From the NCBI GenBank assembly GCA_965224575.1, contig CBDCZQ010000001.1, positions 124,001 through 188,000 of the forward strand: DNA of 64,000 bases. Direction: 5' to 3'. The notes beneath the pieces were generated by a model, which saw only the letters and a program-made list of their open reading frames with translations, did no database searches and had not been told where the DNA came from. This document shows, one piece after another, positions 62,078 to 64,000 of the stretch. Position 1 is the stretch's first letter, and each line of letters starts with the position of its first letter. A program made the position numbers and the translations under genes. Source of the stretch: QPIN01 sp965224575. Lineage in GTDB: Bacteria; Pseudomonadota; Gammaproteobacteria; Methylococcales; Methylomonadaceae.

Positions 62078-62101
62078 TTAGATTTAATTGGAAAAGAAAA
62101 G

Positions 62102-63028
62102 ATGTTGAAAAACGAAATAGATTTTTTAGGTAAACGTAAAATAGCTCTGATTATTTCTAGCATATTAATTATTGTATCAATAATATCCTTAATTACTAAC
62201 GGCTTAAAACTAGGAATTGATTTTACGGGTGGAACACTGGTAGAAATTGGGTATAAAAAGGCTCCGGATTTAGCTGAATTACGCAGTACATTGAATGATT
62301 CAGGGTTTGAAGATGCAACAGTGCAAAATTTTGGTACTACCAAAGACGTGCTTATACGCTTAAAACCCCAAGAAGGAGTAAGTGATGTTGAGCTAAGTAG
62401 TAAGGTATTAAATGCGATTAATAGTAAGACAGCAGAACCGGCTGATATTCGTAGAGTTGAATTTGTAGGCCCTCAAGTGGGGGATGAATTGGCTGAAGAT
62501 GGTGGGCTAGCATTACTTTATTCTATGTTTGGAATCCTTATTTATGTTGCATGGCGTTTTGAACATAAATTTTCTTTAGGCTCCGTTGCTGCATTATTTC
62601 ATGATGTCATTATAACATTAGGTTTTTTTTCCATTTTTCAGATGGAATTTGATTTAACAGTATTAGCTGCAGTTTTAGCAGTGATTGGTTATTCTCTTAA
62701 TGACACAATTGTTGTTTATGACAGAATAAGAGAAAATTTTAGAACCTTAAGAAAAGGTGGGTCAGAACAAATAATGAATATTTCACTTAATCAAACATTA
62801 AGTAGAACATTAATGACTTCAATCACCACTGCGCTTGTATTAGTTGCTTTAGCCTTATTAGGTGGTGAAATCATCCATAATTTTGCCATAGCACTTTTAA
62901 TTGGTGTTGGTATTGGAACGTATTCATCTATTTTTGTCGCAAGCCCTATTGTATTGGCATTAGGTATAACTAAAGAAGATTTGATGTTACCTGTTAAAGA
63001 AGGTGAAGAGATAGATGAATTGCCCTAG
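62102..63028 (+). CDS. secF: Protein translocase subunit SecF
   Basis: SecF (308 residues) has six helices. LKLGIDFTGGTLVEIGY and VIGYSLNDTIVVYDRIREN are the family signatures; the C-terminal helices contain LMTSITTALVLVALALLGGE. It forms a complex with SecD, encoded directly upstream. Confidence 0.97.
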   Translation: MLKNEIDFLGKRKIALIISSILIIVSIISLITNGLKLGIDFTGGTLVEIGYKKAPDLAELRSTLNDSGFEDATVQNFGTTKDVLIRLKPQEGVSDVELSSKVLNAINSKTAEPADIRRVEFVGPQVGDELAEDGGLALLYSMFGILIYVAWRFEHKFSLGSVAALFHDVIITLGFFSIFQMEFDLTVLAAVLAVIGYSLNDTIVVYDRIRENFRTLRKGGSEQIMNISLNQTLSRTLMTSITTALVLVALALLGGEIIHNFAIALLIGVGIGTYSSIFVASPIVLALGITKEDLMLPVKEGEEIDELP

Positions 63029-63212
63029 TCGGCTAAATGGCTTTCTTTTTAGATTGATCACACGAAGTTTTCTAATCATTTGTATGGTAGATAATGATTA
63101 AGTGACAACGCTTTAAAAAAATATTTCTAAATAAGGCAGAGTTATTTAATTAACAAAAGCCTTAATAATTAATTTTTTAATAATTTACAACACAAAACTG
63201 GAGTTTACAAAA

Positions 63213-63644
63213 ATGGCAATAGAACGTACTTTTTCAATTATAAAACCTGATGCTGTAGCTAAGAATGTAATTGGTGAAATTGTAAGTCGTTTTGAAAAAA
63301 ATGGGTTAAAAATCGTGGCATCTAAAATGATGCAATTATCAAAAGAAAAGGCTGAGGGTTTTTATGCAGAGCACAAAGAACGTCCTTTTTTCAATGATTT
63401 AGTTGCATTTATGATTTCAGGCCCAGTTGTAGTGCAAGTTCTTGAAGGAGAAGGCGCTGTATTAAAAAATCGGGATCTGATGGGAGCAACAAACCCTAAA
63501 GAAGCCGATGCAGGAACAATTCGTGCTGATTTTGCCGAAAGTATTGATGAGAATGCCGTTCATGGATCAGATGCAACAGAATCTGCAGCAAGAGAAATTT
63601 CATATTTCTTTTCAAACGATGAGCTTTGTGACCGAATCCGCTAA
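63213..63644 (+). CDS. ndk: Nucleoside diphosphate kinase
   Basis: Ndk (143 residues) balances NTP pools. The start AIERTFSIIKPDAVAKN and the phospho-histidine motif NAVHGSDATESAAREI are canonical. The 3' end overlaps the start of rlmN by 26 bp, consistent with the frequent ndk-rlmN pairing. Confidence 0.97.
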   Translation: MAIERTFSIIKPDAVAKNVIGEIVSRFEKNGLKIVASKMMQLSKEKAEGFYAEHKERPFFNDLVAFMISGPVVVQVLEGEGAVLKNRDLMGATNPKEADAGTIRADFAESIDENAVHGSDATESAAREISYFFSNDELCDRIR

Positions 63645-64000
63645 GCCAGAATTAATTAATTTACTTGATTTTGATAGAGAGGGTCTTAAAGCCTTCTTTG
63701 TTGGAATTAATGAAAAACCATTTCGAGCAACGCAGCTACTGAAATGGATTTATCAAGAAGATGTGACTAATTTTGATCAGATGACAAATCTGAGCAAGAC
63801 TTTGCGAACTTATCTGAAAGAACATTGTACGATAACAGCACCAGAAATGCTGGTTGAACAAATTGCTTCTGATGGTACCCGAAAATGGGCCATAGAAATG
63901 AGCTGTGGCAATCGGGTTGAATCTGTTTTTATTCCGGAAGAAAAACGAGGAACATTATGTGTATCCTCCCAAATAGGGTGCGCCTTGGCTTGTACTTTTT
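63619..64000 (+). CDS. rlmN: Dual-specificity RNA methyltransferase RlmN, 5' part
   Basis: The gene runs off the window; 127 codons are visible. The N-terminal helical domain includes FFVGINEKPFRATQLLKWIY, and the sequence reaches LCVSSQIGCALACTF, the first two cysteines of the radical-SAM Cx3CxxC motif. RlmN makes m2A2503 in 23S rRNA and m2A37 in tRNA. The start may be ATG 63619 or GTG 63628; both overlap ndk. Confidence 0.93.
   Translation, partial: MSFVTESAKPELINLLDFDREGLKAFFVGINEKPFRATQLLKWIYQEDVTNFDQMTNLSKTLRTYLKEHCTITAPEMLVEQIASDGTRKWAIEMSCGNRVESVFIPEEKRGTLCVSSQIGCALACTF

Overview
The window is a chromosomal segment of an AT-rich gammaproteobacterium. Housekeeping genes sit in classical gammaproteobacterial orders: bamA-skp-fabZ-lpxA-rnhB-dnaE, tsaC-topA-smg-dprA-lysM opposite def-fmt-rsmB, rplM-rpsI, tgt-yajC-secD-secF and ndk-rlmN. 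The many multiheme cytochromes, a PEP-CTERM-like VPLPSALWLFGSALMGL tail and an NtrY/NtrX pair behind rsmB point to a respiratory or methanotroph-like lineage (Methylococcales or a neighbour such as Thiotrichales). No methane or sulfur marker gene is present, so this placement is inference.

Layout. 1-5100 is an accessory stretch: the end of a HupE/UreJ-like membrane protein, an ECF sigma factor with a cupin partner, a graveyard of gene remnants (alcohol dehydrogenase, YCII, frameshifted ABM monooxygenase) next to an ECF42-type sigma factor, and a lipoprotein/TonB-C gene split by a frameshift at a canonical A AAA AAC slippery site. 5118-7734 is a complete elongation factor P cassette (epmB, efp, epmA). 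7781-16588 is the outer-membrane/lipid A/replication cluster, from which lpxD and lpxB are missing; rnhB seems to start at a rare ATA codon. 16625-24282 is sparse: two secreted proteins of unknown function, two small membrane proteins, a dead two-partner-secretion exoprotein, a heptamer tandem array and large non-coding stretches.

24283-39203 is the most unusual region. One operon encodes a pentaheme cytochrome, an outer-membrane barrel, a membrane-anchored FAD/2Fe-2S reductase and a tetraheme c554-like cytochrome. A second encodes a cyclic-nucleotide-binding/four-cluster ferredoxin fusion, a b-type membrane protein, a decaheme cytochrome with a Cys-rich head, and an OmpA-family protein. Just downstream lies a CHASE2 adenylate/guanylate cyclase. 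Together these suggest a trans-envelope electron-transfer system whose Fe-S subunit senses cyclic nucleotides.

39314-64000 is mostly core genome: a PEP-CTERM-like protein, purEK, an EexN-like protein, the tsaC-to-rsmB blocks, a DUF4390 protein, NtrY and an NtrX with degenerate AAA+ motifs, rplM-rpsI, htpG, tgt, yajC, secDF, ndk and the start of rlmN. Three families of short inverted-repeat (MITE-like) elements are scattered through the window. Several lie directly at gene ends and supply the stop codon of the neighbouring gene.
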